Below, in pieces: positions 44,239-53,052 of a stretch of 64,000 bases of DNA; the stretch's first letter is position 1, and the number at the start of each line of letters is the position of its first letter. The DNA lies in NCBI RefSeq assembly GCF_014205135.1, contig NZ_JACHMY010000001.1, positions 5,642,001-5,706,000 of the forward strand. The letters run 5' to 3'. This DNA comes from Kribbella italica (GTDB lineage: Bacteria; Actinomycetota; Actinomycetes; Propionibacteriales; Kribbellaceae). Under the pieces are notes generated by a model, which worked only from the letters and a program-made list of their open reading frames with translations, made no database searches and was not told the DNA's origin. Made by a program: the position numbers and the translations under genes.

Positions 44239-44982
44239 ATGAAAACGACAGGCAACACGATCTTCCTGACCGGCGGCACCTCGGGCATCGGCCTCGGGCT
44301 GGCCCGCCGGTTCCGCGACCTCGGCAACACCGTGATCATCAGCGGGCGGCGCAAGGACCTGCTCGACCGGCTGGCCGCCGAGGAGGGCTTCGGCACGGTC
44401 GAGCTGGACGTCGCCGACCCGGCGTCGATCGCCTCGGCGTACGGCACTGTCACCACGCGGTACCCCGAGACCAACGTGCTGATCACGATGGCTGGCGTGA
44501 TGCGCGGCGAGAACCTGCGCGACCCGGAGCACCTGGCGGTGGCCGAGCAGACGATCGAGATCAACCTGCTCGGCACGATCCGCACCATCACGGCGTTCCT
44601 GCCGTTCCTGGAGCAGCGGCCGGACGCGACGATCGTGACGGTGTCGTCCGGTCTGGCCTTCACGCCGCTGGTCCTGACGCCGACGTACAACGCGACGAAG
44701 GCCGCCGTGCACAGCTACACCGAGAGCCTGCGCGCACAGCTGGCCGGGAGCGGTGTCCAGGTGATCGAGCTGGTCCCGCCCGCCGTCCAGACGAATCTGT
44801 TCGAGGGCCAGGACCCCGACCCGACGTGGATGCCGCTGGAGGAGTACCTCGACGAGTCGGTCCAGCTGTTCGCGGACCAGCCCGAGGCTCGGGAGATCCT
44901 CGTCGAACGGGTCAAGTTCCTGCGCAACTCGGAGCTGGAGAACCGGTACGACGAGACCTTCGCGGCCCTCAACAGCCACTAG
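44239..44982 (+). CDS. Short-chain dehydrogenase/reductase (DltE-like)
   Basis: A 247-residue classical SDR. It has the cofactor motif TGGTSGIG (11-18), LDVAD, NVLITMAGV (variant NNAG), catalytic Ser136/137 in TVSSG and Tyr150/Lys154 (YNATK). The N-terminal pattern after the Gly motif (SGRRKD) suggests NADP preference. Substrate unknown; DltE-like SDRs act on ketone or aldehyde xenobiotics. Transcribed away from its likely repressor. The final TAG is shared as CTAG with the convergent UPF0045 gene. Confidence 0.88.
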   Translation: MKTTGNTIFLTGGTSGIGLGLARRFRDLGNTVIISGRRKDLLDRLAAEEGFGTVELDVADPASIASAYGTVTTRYPETNVLITMAGVMRGENLRDPEHLAVAEQTIEINLLGTIRTITAFLPFLEQRPDATIVTVSSGLAFTPLVLTPTYNATKAAVHSYTESLRAQLAGSGVQVIELVPPAVQTNLFEGQDPDPTWMPLEEYLDESVQLFADQPEAREILVERVKFLRNSELENRYDETFAALNSH

Positions 44983-45278
44983 TCGCCGAGGGCCTCTTCC
45001 AGGCGCTCGACCTTGGCGGTCAGCTGGCCGGTGTAGCCGGGCCGGATGTCGGCCTTGAGCACCAGGCTGACCCGCGGCGAGACCGCGGCGACGGCGTTGA
45101 CGGCCTGCTTGACCACCGCCATCACCTCGTCCCACTCGCCCTCGAGGTTGGTGAACATCGCGTTGGTCTCGTTCGGCAGGCCGGAGGCGCGCACGACGCG
45201 GATCGCCTCGGCGACCGCCTCGCTCACGCCACCGGTCTCGTCCCCGGCGGCCGGGCTGATACTGAAGGCAACGATCAT
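44979..45278 (-). CDS. UPF0045/MTH1187 thiamine-binding-fold protein
   Basis: A 99-residue protein with the ferredoxin-like fold of the MTH1187/YkoF family (MIVAFSISPAAGDETGGVSE, AIRVVRASGL, TNLEGEWDEVMAVVKQAVNAV, KADIRPGYTGQLTAKVERLE). Homologues bind thiamine or its precursor pyrimidine. The ATG at 45278 gives the canonical MIVAFS start; a GTG two codons earlier is possible. No thiamine gene or TPP riboswitch is visible nearby. Confidence 0.82.
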   Translation of the reverse strand: MIVAFSISPAAGDETGGVSEAVAEAIRVVRASGLPNETNAMFTNLEGEWDEVMAVVKQAVNAVAAVSPRVSLVLKADIRPGYTGQLTAKVERLEEALGD

Positions 45279-45294
45279 GCCCACCAGCTAACCA

Positions 45295-45358
45295 GCCCGC
45301 CCCCGGCGAACGGGGGCACGGGCCGTCGCCCGCCCGAGCCCCCGGGATCAGGTCCCGG
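45295..45358 (-). terminator. Two tandem hairpins after the DHA2 transporter gene
   Basis: CCGGGA-TCAGG-TCCCGG (45342-45358) begins directly after the stop at 45359. A longer GC stem pairs 45295-45305 with 45311-45323, with one bulge. There is no T-run. Confidence 0.5.
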
Positions 45359-46963
45359 TCAGACCTCGTCCTGCACGACCTTCTCGCGGGCCTCCTCGGC
45401 CGCGCGCCGCTCGGCACCGCTGGTGGTCATCAGCGGCTTCTCCTTGATGAACAGCACCGCGACCAGCGCCAGCACCGCGAACGGCACCGACATCATGAAC
45501 AGGTCCGCGGTCGCCGCGCCGTACGCGTTCTCGACGACGGCCCGGGCCTCCTCGGGCAGCTCGGCGATGTTCGGCACCGCACCGCCACCGGACGAGGCAC
45601 CGCCCGGGTTCAGGGTCTCGGTGACCTTGTTGGCCAGGATGGCGCCGAGCACGCTGACGCCGATCGTGCCGCCCATGCTGCGGAAGAAGCTGACCGCCGA
45701 GGTAGCCGCCCCCAGCTCACGCGCCGGTACGTCGTTCTGCGCGGCGAGCACCAGGTTCTGCATCACCAGGCCGATGCCGACGCCGAGCACGATCATGAAC
45801 GCCCACAGCAGGTACTTCGAGGTGTGCGCGTCGATCGTGCCGAACAGCGCCAGGCCGATCGGCAGCAGCACGCTGCCGACGACCAGGTAGATCTTCCACT
45901 TGCCGTACTTGGTGATCAGGCCACCGGCGATGGTCGAGGCGACCATCATGCCGAGGATCATCGGCAGGCTCATCAGGCCGGCCTTGGTCGGCGAGTAGCC
46001 CTGGGCGATCTGGAAGTACTGCGCCAGGAAGACCGAGCCGCCGAACATGGCCACGCCGACCAGCGCGCTGGCCACGATCGACAGCGTCACCGTGCGGTTG
46101 CGGAACAGGTCCATCGGGATGATCGGCTCGGGGTGCTTGCGCTCGACCATCACCGCGGCCACCAGCGCGGCCAGGGCCGCACCGACGAGCAGGAAGCTCC
46201 AGCCCGAGGCCCACTCGAACCTGTTGCCGGCGAACGAAGACCAGACCAGCAGCGTGCTCACGCCGGCGGTGATCAGGAACGCGCCCCACCAGTCGATCTT
46301 CACCTCACGCCGTACGGTCGGCAGCTTCAGCGTGCGCTGCAGCAGGATGATCGCCGCGATCACGAACGGCACGCCGACCAGGAAGCAGGCCCGCCAGCCC
46401 AGCGGCGAGTCGACCAGGAAACCGCCGAGCAGCGGTCCGCCGACCGTCGCCGAGGCGAAGATCGCGCCGAAGATGCCGGAGTACCGGCCGAGCTCGCGCG
46501 GCGGGATGATCGCGGCCATCACGATCTGCACCAGCGCCGTCAGACCACCGGCGCCCAGACCCTGCAGCACCCGGCTGCCCAGCAGCACCTCGATGTTCGG
46601 CGCGAAGCCGGCCACCAGCGAGCCGACCACGAAGAAGCCCAGCGACAGCTGGACCAGCAGCTTGTTGTTGTAGAGGTCGGCGAGCTTGCCCCACAACGGC
46701 ACGGTGGCCGTCATCGCCAGCAGTTCGAGGGTGACGACCCAGGTGTACGACGACTGGCTCGCCCCCAGGTCGTGAATGATCCGCGGCAGCGCGGTCGACA
46801 CCACGGTGCCGGCCAGGATCGCCACGAACATGCCCATCATCAGGCCGGAGATGGCCTGCACGGTCTGCCGCGGGGTGAGCGCCGCCACCTCGGTGGCCGC
46901 CACCTCCGGCGGGGTGACCTCGCCCGCCGCGTCGGACGGCGTGGGCGAAGAGGTCGTTGTCAT
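45359..46963 (-). CDS. DHA2-family MFS drug efflux transporter (14 TMS)
   Basis: A 534-residue proton antiporter. It has a disordered Thr/Pro/Ala head (1-35) and about 14 helices, with MFS motif A (GKLADLYNNKLL) and the antiporter motif C-like segment (GIFGAIFASATVGGPLLGGFLVD). The long loop before the final helix (ETLNPGGASSGGG) is typical of EmrB/QacA relatives. It should export lipophilic toxins. It overlaps the upstream TetR gene by 4 bp (ATGA), so regulator and pump form one autoregulated operon. Confidence 0.92.
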   Translation of the reverse strand: MTTTSSPTPSDAAGEVTPPEVAATEVAALTPRQTVQAISGLMMGMFVAILAGTVVSTALPRIIHDLGASQSSYTWVVTLELLAMTATVPLWGKLADLYNNKLLVQLSLGFFVVGSLVAGFAPNIEVLLGSRVLQGLGAGGLTALVQIVMAAIIPPRELGRYSGIFGAIFASATVGGPLLGGFLVDSPLGWRACFLVGVPFVIAAIILLQRTLKLPTVRREVKIDWWGAFLITAGVSTLLVWSSFAGNRFEWASGWSFLLVGAALAALVAAVMVERKHPEPIIPMDLFRNRTVTLSIVASALVGVAMFGGSVFLAQYFQIAQGYSPTKAGLMSLPMILGMMVASTIAGGLITKYGKWKIYLVVGSVLLPIGLALFGTIDAHTSKYLLWAFMIVLGVGIGLVMQNLVLAAQNDVPARELGAATSAVSFFRSMGGTIGVSVLGAILANKVTETLNPGGASSGGGAVPNIAELPEEARAVVENAYGAATADLFMMSVPFAVLALVAVLFIKEKPLMTTSGAERRAAEEAREKVVQDEV

Positions 46964-47631
46964 GACTGACCTTCCTGTACTCGTGTCAACGGTGCTTGCA
47001 AAAGAACGGATTTGTCGTACGCGGGATCCAGACCGTCGGCGAGCAGGGCGAACGCCTCGTCGACCAGCGCGGTCAGGTCGGGCACCTCGTGCTCGCCCGC
47101 GAGCTTCTGCTTCTCCGCCGCGACCCGTACGGCGGTGGTGACGGCGCCGACCAGCAACGCCGGCCGCAGCGAGACCGGTGGTTCGCCCATCCGCTCGGCG
47201 AGCGCGGACGACAGCGCCCGCTCGTCCTCGGCCCCGAGCAGGACGAACTGCGCCAGCAGCGCCGGCGACCGGCCGATCAGCTCGACCCGCTCCTTGGCGT
47301 CGCCGGCCTTGTCCTCGAAGTCGGCCAGCGCCTGGCTGACCAGCACCCGCAGCATGGTCAGCGGCGACTGCTCGGCCGGCGCCTCGCGCAGCCGGGTCAG
47401 CGAACGCTCGAGGTCCTCGGGGTCGCGCCCGAGGATCGCGTGCTCCTTGTGCGGGAAGTAGTTGAAGAAGGTCCGCACGGACACGTCCGCGGCCTCGCTG
47501 ATCTCCTCGACCGTGACGTTGTCCGGCCCCTTCTCCGCCGCCAGCCGCAGGGCCGCGGCGGCCAGAGCCAGCCGCGTCTCCCGCTTCTTGCGCTCCCGCC
47601 GCCCACCGGCGACGGCTTCCTCGGTCTGCAT
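46960..47631 (-). CDS. TetR-family repressor of the adjacent efflux pump
   Basis: A 223-residue protein. The TetR HTH is at about 17-62 (RKKRETRLALAAAALRLAAEKG, VTVEEISEAADVSVRTFFNYFPHKEHAI). The C-terminal ligand domain is MftR-like (FEDKAGDAKERVELIGRSPALLAQFV). The ATG at 47631 follows GGAGG by 5 bp. First gene of the operon with the DHA2 pump; two palindromes with TTGCA half-sites lie directly upstream. The ligand is presumably a pump substrate. Confidence 0.9.
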   Translation of the reverse strand: MQTEEAVAGGRRERKKRETRLALAAAALRLAAEKGPDNVTVEEISEAADVSVRTFFNYFPHKEHAILGRDPEDLERSLTRLREAPAEQSPLTMLRVLVSQALADFEDKAGDAKERVELIGRSPALLAQFVLLGAEDERALSSALAERMGEPPVSLRPALLVGAVTTAVRVAAEKQKLAGEHEVPDLTALVDEAFALLADGLDPAYDKSVLLQAPLTRVQEGQS

Positions 47632-47654
47632 CACATCCTCCACGGTAGGACGAA

Positions 47655-47696
47655 CTTGCAGTCCGTGCAAACTACTTGTCACTGCAATCTTGCAGT
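47655..47696 (-). promoter_or_regulatory. Paired TetR operators
   Basis: ACTGCAATCTTGCAGT (47681-47696) is a near-perfect palindrome with 7-bp arms. TTGCA-GTCCG-TGCAA lies at 47656-47670. Both share the TTGCA half-site and sit 25-65 bp upstream of the TetR start. Likely autorepression sites. Confidence 0.65.
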
Positions 47697-47706
47697 CACG
47701 CACTGA

Positions 47707-48018
47707 TTACTCCGAGTGTTCATCCAGACGTTTCAAAACCTTGTTGGCCAGCGCACAGAAGGTCTCGAGCTCCCGCGGGCTCAGATCGCCGAACCAGTCG
47801 GCGACGGCAGCGAAGTCGGACTCGTCGCGGCGCTGCCAGTAGGCGGCGCCGGTCGAGGTTGCCGCCAGCAACTTCCGGCGTTTGTCGGCCGGGTCCGGCA
47901 GGATCTCGAGCAGGTCCTTGCGGACCAGGGCGGCGACGATCTGCGCGACGTTCTGGTGGGTGCTGCCGAGCGCGGCCTGCTGCGTGGTCAGGCCGTCCTC
48001 ACGCAACCGCCGGTCCAT
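47707..48018 (-). pseudogene. Truncated MarR-family regulator remnant
   Basis: A 103-residue frame carrying only parts of a MarR fold: LREDGLTTQQAALGSTHQNVAQIV, then PDPADKRRKLLAAT (wing) and the C-terminal dimer helix (LSPRELETFCALANKVLKRL). The first helix and the stretch between LTTQQAAL and the recognition helix are missing compared with a normal 140-residue MarR, suggesting one 5' truncation and one internal in-frame deletion. The ATG at 48018 has no ribosome site and overlaps the start codon of the divergent glycosyltransferase, so the deletion probably fused the two. May be non-functional. Confidence 0.55.
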
Positions 48019-49273
48019 GATCTGCCTGCTGGCGCACTGCGCCTACCTGTCCGAGACCTCACGGATGCTGGAGCTCCACCGCGCGCTGACCGCGCTCGGC
48101 GTTCCGGTCCGGGTCGCCACCCATGGCGGTCCGCACGAGCGCCGGCTGGTCGAGGCCGGCGTTCCGTACGACGTACTGGGCCCCGGCCTCTCGCCGGCCA
48201 GGTCGGCCGCGTTCGTGGCGTCGGCGATCGGCCTCGGCGATCCCGGCCAGAGCATGTACGACGACCAGGAGCTGCACACCTACGTCCAGGCCGAGGCGGA
48301 GTACTTCCGCGCGCACGGGATCACCGTCGCGGTCACCGGCTTCACGCTGACGGCGCTGCTGTCGTCGCGACTGGCCGGCGTCCAGGTGATCACCGAGCAC
48401 GCGGGCAGTTTCGTACCGCCGGTGTTCGAGCGACGGATGCTGCCGAGCCCGAGCCAGCCGCTCGACCCGCGCCTCGCCCGGCTGCCGAAGTGGCTGCGGC
48501 GGTACGTCGTCAACAAGTCCATCCACCGGCTGCCGGCGTACACGGCGGGCTTCAACCGCGTCGCCACGTCGCTCGGCGTCGAGGAGATCCCGAGCCTCCC
48601 GGCGTTGCTGCTCGGCGATCTCTCGCTGGTCCCGGAGATCCCGGAGGTGCTCGGCATCTCGGCCGCGGACCTCGAAGCCTGGCGTCCACGCCGCGGCTAC
48701 CGCGCCGGCTCGCGCCTCACGTCGGTCGGCCCGCTCTACGCTCACCTCGATGTCCCGATCCCTGCGCACGTGGAGAAGTTCCTGAGCGGCGAGAGCCCGA
48801 TCGTGTACGTCGCGATGACCTCGACCCCGGCAGCCCTTGTGCGCAAGGCGGTTTCGGCGCTCAGCGCTCTGGACGCCCGCATCCTCGTCGCCGGGACCGT
48901 CCACGATCTCCAGGACCTGGAATCCAGCCAGGTCTGTGTCGGGGGCACGCTGCCGAGCCACCTCGTCATGCCGCGCGTCGACCTGGCCGTCACCACGGCC
49001 GGCCAGGGCAGCACGCAGACCGCGATGGCGTCCGGCTGCCCGCTGCTCGGTATCCCGTTGCACCTCGAGCAGGACCTCAACATCACCCTGGTCGAACGCC
49101 TCGGCGCCGCCCGGCACGTCGCTCCCCCGGACCTGGACCAGCTCCCCGCGACAGCCAGCGCGATGCTCGGCGATCCCACCCACTTGGTCGCTGCCGAACG
49201 CATCCAGAAGCTGTACGCCGCGACCGACGGCCCGGCCGAAGCCGCCCAGGCCGTCGCCGCCGCAGCAGCCTGA
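48017..49273 (+). CDS. UGT/MGT-type glycosyltransferase (GT1)
   Basis: A 418-residue GT-B enzyme. The N-terminal domain starts LLAHCAYLSETSRMLELHRAL and contains VRVATHGGPHERRLVEAGV. The C-terminal donor-binding block is TTAGQGSTQTAMASGCPLLG followed by HLEQDLNITLVERLGAARH, a variant of the macrolide-glycosyltransferase signature with AGQGS for HGG. Typical MGTs inactivate macrolides or decorate natural products. The ATG at 48017 overlaps the opposite MarR start and has no upstream ribosome site, so a few N-terminal residues or a promoter may have been lost. Acceptor unknown. Confidence 0.78.
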   Translation: MICLLAHCAYLSETSRMLELHRALTALGVPVRVATHGGPHERRLVEAGVPYDVLGPGLSPARSAAFVASAIGLGDPGQSMYDDQELHTYVQAEAEYFRAHGITVAVTGFTLTALLSSRLAGVQVITEHAGSFVPPVFERRMLPSPSQPLDPRLARLPKWLRRYVVNKSIHRLPAYTAGFNRVATSLGVEEIPSLPALLLGDLSLVPEIPEVLGISAADLEAWRPRRGYRAGSRLTSVGPLYAHLDVPIPAHVEKFLSGESPIVYVAMTSTPAALVRKAVSALSALDARILVAGTVHDLQDLESSQVCVGGTLPSHLVMPRVDLAVTTAGQGSTQTAMASGCPLLGIPLHLEQDLNITLVERLGAARHVAPPDLDQLPATASAMLGDPTHLVAAERIQKLYAATDGPAEAAQAVAAAAA

Positions 49274-49351
49274 CCACCGCTGCCCTCCGTCCCAGCCAAC
49301 CGCTACCTCACCGCCAGGACCGTGGTGAGGCAGGACTCATTCCTGGAAATG

Positions 49352-49366
49352 CATAGGATACCTATG
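49352..49366 (+). promoter_or_regulatory. MarR operator and overlapping -10 region
   Basis: CATAGG-ATA-CCTATG, a perfect inverted repeat of the classic MarR type, overlapping a TATGTA -10-like box at 49363-49368. The start codon of the MarR gene is 13 bp further on. Confidence 0.7.
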
Positions 49367-49378
49367 TAATATGAAGGA

Positions 49379-49825
49379 GTGATCGCACCGAACCTCTCCA
49401 AGCTCGGCGTCGACGTCGTGGTGGCGTCAGCCCGGCTGACCCGATTGGCCAGCCGGGACGTGAGCGCGCTGCCGCACGCGGCGATGCGTCTGCTGGGCCG
49501 GCTCGACGAACTCGGCCCGACCCGGATCAGCGAGCTCGCCAAGGCCGACCGGTGTTCGCAGCCGACGATGTCGACCCTGGTGCAGCGGCAGGAGGAGAGC
49601 GGGTGGGTCCAGCGGGAGCCGGACCCCGCCGACTCCCGGGCCAGTCTGATCAGCCTCACCGACGCCGGCCGGGCAGAACTCGATCACGCCCGGCGCGAAG
49701 CCGGTGCGGCCATCGCCCAACGGCTGGTTCAGCTCCCCGCCGAAGACCTCACCACCCTGGAGGCCGCGGTCACCGTCCTGCACAAGATCCTCACCCTCGA
49801 ACCGTTGGAGGAACACCCCCGGTGA
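49379..49825 (+). CDS. MarR-family transcriptional regulator
   Basis: A 148-residue winged-HTH dimer (RISELAKADRCSQPTMSTLVQRQEESGWVQREPDPADSR wing region, LISLTDAGRAEL). The start is GTG at 49379; AAGGAG directly abuts it, too close to work, so translation may be leaderless or start slightly downstream. A MarR-type palindrome overlaps the promoter, implying autorepression. It overlaps the MFS gene by 4 bp (GTGA), a regulator-pump operon released by some toxic ligand. Confidence 0.9.
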   Translation: MIAPNLSKLGVDVVVASARLTRLASRDVSALPHAAMRLLGRLDELGPTRISELAKADRCSQPTMSTLVQRQEESGWVQREPDPADSRASLISLTDAGRAELDHARREAGAAIAQRLVQLPAEDLTTLEAAVTVLHKILTLEPLEEHPR

Positions 49826-51042
49826 GCAGCACGAGCAGCTCCTTTCTCAAGCAACCCAAGTCCGTCTGGGCCGTCGCCTTCGCCTGTGTGATCGCGTTCA
49901 TGGGCATCGGCCTGGTCGACCCGATCCTCAAGCCGATCGCCGAGCAGCTGCACGCCAGCCCTTCGCAGGTGTCGCTGCTGTTCACCAGCTACATGGCCGT
50001 GATCGGCGTCGCGATGCTGATCACCGGCGCGGTCTCCAGCCGGATCGGCGCGAAGCGCACTCTGCTGATCGGTCTCGCGATCATCGTGGTGTTCAGCGCG
50101 CTGGCCGGCCTGTCGAACTCGATCGGCGCCATCGTCGCCTTCCGGGCCGGCTGGGGCCTGGGCAACGCGTTGTTCATCGCGACCGCCCTGGCCACCATCG
50201 TGAACTCCGCGGCCGGCTCGGTCGCCGAGGCGATCATCCTGTACGAGGCGGCGCTCGGCGTCGGGATCGCGGCCGGCCCGTTGGTCGGCGGTGAGCTCGG
50301 CACGATCTCGTGGCGCGGCCCGTTCTTCGGCGTCGCCGTCCTGATGACGATCGCGCTCGCCGCGACCGCGTTCCTGCTGCCGGCCTCGCCGCCGGCTCCG
50401 CGCCGTACGTCGATCCTCGAACCGCTGAAGGCGTTGCGGCACCGGTCGCTGGCCACCGTCGCGGTGACCGCGCTGCTCTACAACTTCGGCTTCTTCACCC
50501 TGCTCGCGTTCACCCCGTTCCCGCTGGCGATGTCGGCCCGGCAGATCGGCCTGATCTTCTTCGGCTGGGGCATCGGGCTCGCGCTCACGTCGGTCTTCGC
50601 GGCGCCGTGGCTGCAACGCCACTTCGGCACGCTCCCCGTGGTGATGACTGCGCTGCTGCTGTTCGCCGCCGACCTGGCCGTGATGGGCGTCTACGCCCAC
50701 CATCCGCACGTGCTCGCGGTCGGCGTGGTCGTGGCCGGCCTGTTCCTCGGTGTGAACAACACGCTGATCACCGAGGCCGTGATGGGCGCGGCTCCGGTCG
50801 AACGCGGTACGGCGTCCGCGGCGTACAGCTTCGTCCGCTTCTCCGGCGGCGCGGTCGCGCCGTGGCTGGCCGGCAAGCTCGGCGAGGAGGTCAACGTCCA
50901 GCTGCCGTTCTACGTCGGCGCTTTCGCCGTCGTAATGGCCGTCGGCGCTCTGGCCACGGGCTGGAAGCCGCTCGCCCACCTGCGCATCCCGTCGTCGCAC
51001 TCCCGGACCGAGGCGGAAGCGATCACCGTCGCCGACGCCTGA
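49822..51042 (+). CDS. MFS transporter (12 TMS, DHA1-like)
   Basis: A 406-residue permease with 12 helices. The first reads WAVAFACVIAFMGIGLVDPIL, and MFS motif A appears as SSRIGAKRTLL. SNSIGAIVAFRAGWGLGNALF and AGPLVGGELGTISWRGPFF are typical of actinobacterial drug exporters co-encoded with MarR. The GTG start overlaps the regulator stop. Substrate unknown. It converges on the FtsX-like permease gene with only 3 bp between stops. Confidence 0.9.
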   Translation: MSSTSSSFLKQPKSVWAVAFACVIAFMGIGLVDPILKPIAEQLHASPSQVSLLFTSYMAVIGVAMLITGAVSSRIGAKRTLLIGLAIIVVFSALAGLSNSIGAIVAFRAGWGLGNALFIATALATIVNSAAGSVAEAIILYEAALGVGIAAGPLVGGELGTISWRGPFFGVAVLMTIALAATAFLLPASPPAPRRTSILEPLKALRHRSLATVAVTALLYNFGFFTLLAFTPFPLAMSARQIGLIFFGWGIGLALTSVFAAPWLQRHFGTLPVVMTALLLFAADLAVMGVYAHHPHVLAVGVVVAGLFLGVNNTLITEAVMGAAPVERGTASAAYSFVRFSGGAVAPWLAGKLGEEVNVQLPFYVGAFAVVMAVGALATGWKPLAHLRIPSSHSRTEAEAITVADA

Positions 51043-51045
51043 GCC

Positions 51046-52938
51046 TCACTCCCGACCACCGAGGACCACGACCGGACTGAACCTGGTCGTGGTCCAGGCG
51101 GTGATCGCCGCCGTACCGCCGACCACGGCGAGCGAGCCCGCGAGGAGGAGCCCGAGCAACCGCCACGGCACCGCGACCACGACGACGCCGAACATCTGCG
51201 CGGTACCGGCCGCGATTCCCGCCATCGCTGCACCTGCGACGACAGCGCCCAGCAGGACGCCGACCACGACGACGGTGAGCGACTCGACCGTCGCGATCCC
51301 GACGACCTGTCGCCGCGTCAGTCCGGCCATCCGCGCCAGCGCGAACTCGCGCCGCCGCTCAGCCGCCGCCATCACCACGGCGTTGACCACGGCGACCGCC
51401 GCATAGACCCCCGCCAGTCCCATCAGCACCACGAAGATCCCGGTGTCGTCCCGCTGCTCGACGGCCGCCTTGTCCTCGGCCCACTCCTCCACCGTCCGCA
51501 CCGCGCCCCCACCCGCCGCCGACACCGCGCGCCCGACCGTCTTCAAGTCAGCACCAGGATCCACCTTCACCAGCGTCTCTGTAGAACCCCCCAAACCCTC
51601 GGTCAGCTCCTTCGGCACGAAGAAGTTCTCCGTCACGTCCAACGTCTCCGGCATGAGCGCGACCACCTTCACCTGAAGGCGCTTCCCCCCGATCGTCGCC
51701 GTCAGCACCTGCCCGAGCTTGTACCCCTCCGCCGCCATCCCCGGCCCGATCGCAATCGTTGCCCCCGACAACTTGTCGAGCGATCCCCGGCGCGGCCGCA
51801 GCTCGTGCGTGCGCTGGTACCCGGCCGGATCGATCCCGACCGCCTCCGAGTACCGCGTCTGCTTCTTCCCCACGATCGTCACCGGCACCGTCGTCTGCTC
51901 CGACACCGCCGCGATCCCCTCCCCCGGCTTGACCGACCCCTCGACCACCAGATCCGCCGAGATCAGCTGCCGCTGCTCCTCCCCCACCGCCTTGGCCAGC
52001 GACCCGAACACACCCCACAACCCGGCCAGCAGTCCGACCAGCACGATCAGCGGCGCCGCGGTCGCGGCACTTCGCCGTACGGCGTGCAGGACGCCGGCCT
52101 TCGCGAGATCCGTGACCACGGAACCGCGCAGCACCACCGCGGGCAGCCGACCGGCGATCGGCACGACGATCGGACTCAGCTGGCTCAACGCGACCGACCC
52201 GCTGATCATCACCACCAGCGCGATCAGCAACCCGGCCACGAAATCTCCCGCGGCCTGCGCGGCGATCACCATCAGCACCGTGAACCCGGCCGACGACACT
52301 CCCCAGAACCACCGCCACCCGGTCATCACCGGCATCGTCCGCGGCAGGTCCCCGATCGCCTCCAGCGCACTGACCCGAGACGCCCGCCAGGCCGCCGCGA
52401 ACGCGCCGACCACCGCCGTTCCCACGCCCACGAACGCGGCGACCCACAGCGTGCCCCAGATCCACGGCGCGTCGAACCAGGACGGCAGCATGCTCAGCTC
52501 GATCAGCAGCGCCGACTGCGCCCACGTCCCGAGCAGCCCGAGCGGCACCCCCAGCACCGTCCCGGCCAGGCCGAGCACCGTTGCTTCGAGCAACAACATG
52601 AGGCGCAGGCTGCCGCGCTGGGCGCCGACCAGTCGCAGCAGCCCGAGCTCGCGCCGGCGCTGGACGACGGCGAAGCCGAACGTCGTACTGACCACGAACA
52701 CGGTCAGGAAGACGGCCAGCATCACCGACATCCCGAGCAGCGTCGCGGCGCCTGCGTAGCCGTCGCGGATCTTCGACCGCTCGAGCCCGGTCAGTCCCGG
52801 CGGCAGCGACGGCGCGTCCGTCGCGGCCATCACCTGCAGGGCGGACTGGATCAGCCCGACCCCGAACGCGACCGCCACCACCGCACCCGCGAACAGGTGC
52901 CACCGATCCCGCAACGCCCCCAGCGACATCCTCAGCAT
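51046..52938 (-). CDS. FtsX-like ABC transporter permease (two MacB/FtsX domains), no ATPase nearby
   Basis: About 630 residues. Two FtsX modules each have three C-terminal helices (first VMLAVFLTVFVVSTTFGFAVVQRRRELGLLRLVGA; second GIFVVLMGLAGVYAAVAVVNAVV, then RRREFALARMAGLTRRQVVGI). Extracytoplasmic domains separate them (VVEGSVKPGEGIAAVSEQ, ATIGGKRLQVKVVALMPETLDV). Such permeases need a MacB/LolD-like ATPase, usually adjacent; none is in the neighbourhood. The start is uncertain (ATG 52938 or 52929). It follows a TetR gene 115 bp away on the same strand. Confidence 0.82.
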   Translation of the reverse strand: MLRMSLGALRDRWHLFAGAVVAVAFGVGLIQSALQVMAATDAPSLPPGLTGLERSKIRDGYAGAATLLGMSVMLAVFLTVFVVSTTFGFAVVQRRRELGLLRLVGAQRGSLRLMLLLEATVLGLAGTVLGVPLGLLGTWAQSALLIELSMLPSWFDAPWIWGTLWVAAFVGVGTAVVGAFAAAWRASRVSALEAIGDLPRTMPVMTGWRWFWGVSSAGFTVLMVIAAQAAGDFVAGLLIALVVMISGSVALSQLSPIVVPIAGRLPAVVLRGSVVTDLAKAGVLHAVRRSAATAAPLIVLVGLLAGLWGVFGSLAKAVGEEQRQLISADLVVEGSVKPGEGIAAVSEQTTVPVTIVGKKQTRYSEAVGIDPAGYQRTHELRPRRGSLDKLSGATIAIGPGMAAEGYKLGQVLTATIGGKRLQVKVVALMPETLDVTENFFVPKELTEGLGGSTETLVKVDPGADLKTVGRAVSAAGGGAVRTVEEWAEDKAAVEQRDDTGIFVVLMGLAGVYAAVAVVNAVVMAAAERRREFALARMAGLTRRQVVGIATVESLTVVVVGVLLGAVVAGAAMAGIAAGTAQMFGVVVVAVPWRLLGLLLAGSLAVVGGTAAITAWTTTRFSPVVVLGGRE

Positions 52939-53052
52939 GCCCCCAGCCAACCGTTGCAGCGGCCGCCTGCCCCGGGCCGGCAAGCCCGACCTGAGGTAAC
53001 GCGTGCGCTACCCCGGGAAGGAGAAGAGAGCAGCGCGGCGCTCGGCCCCGTC

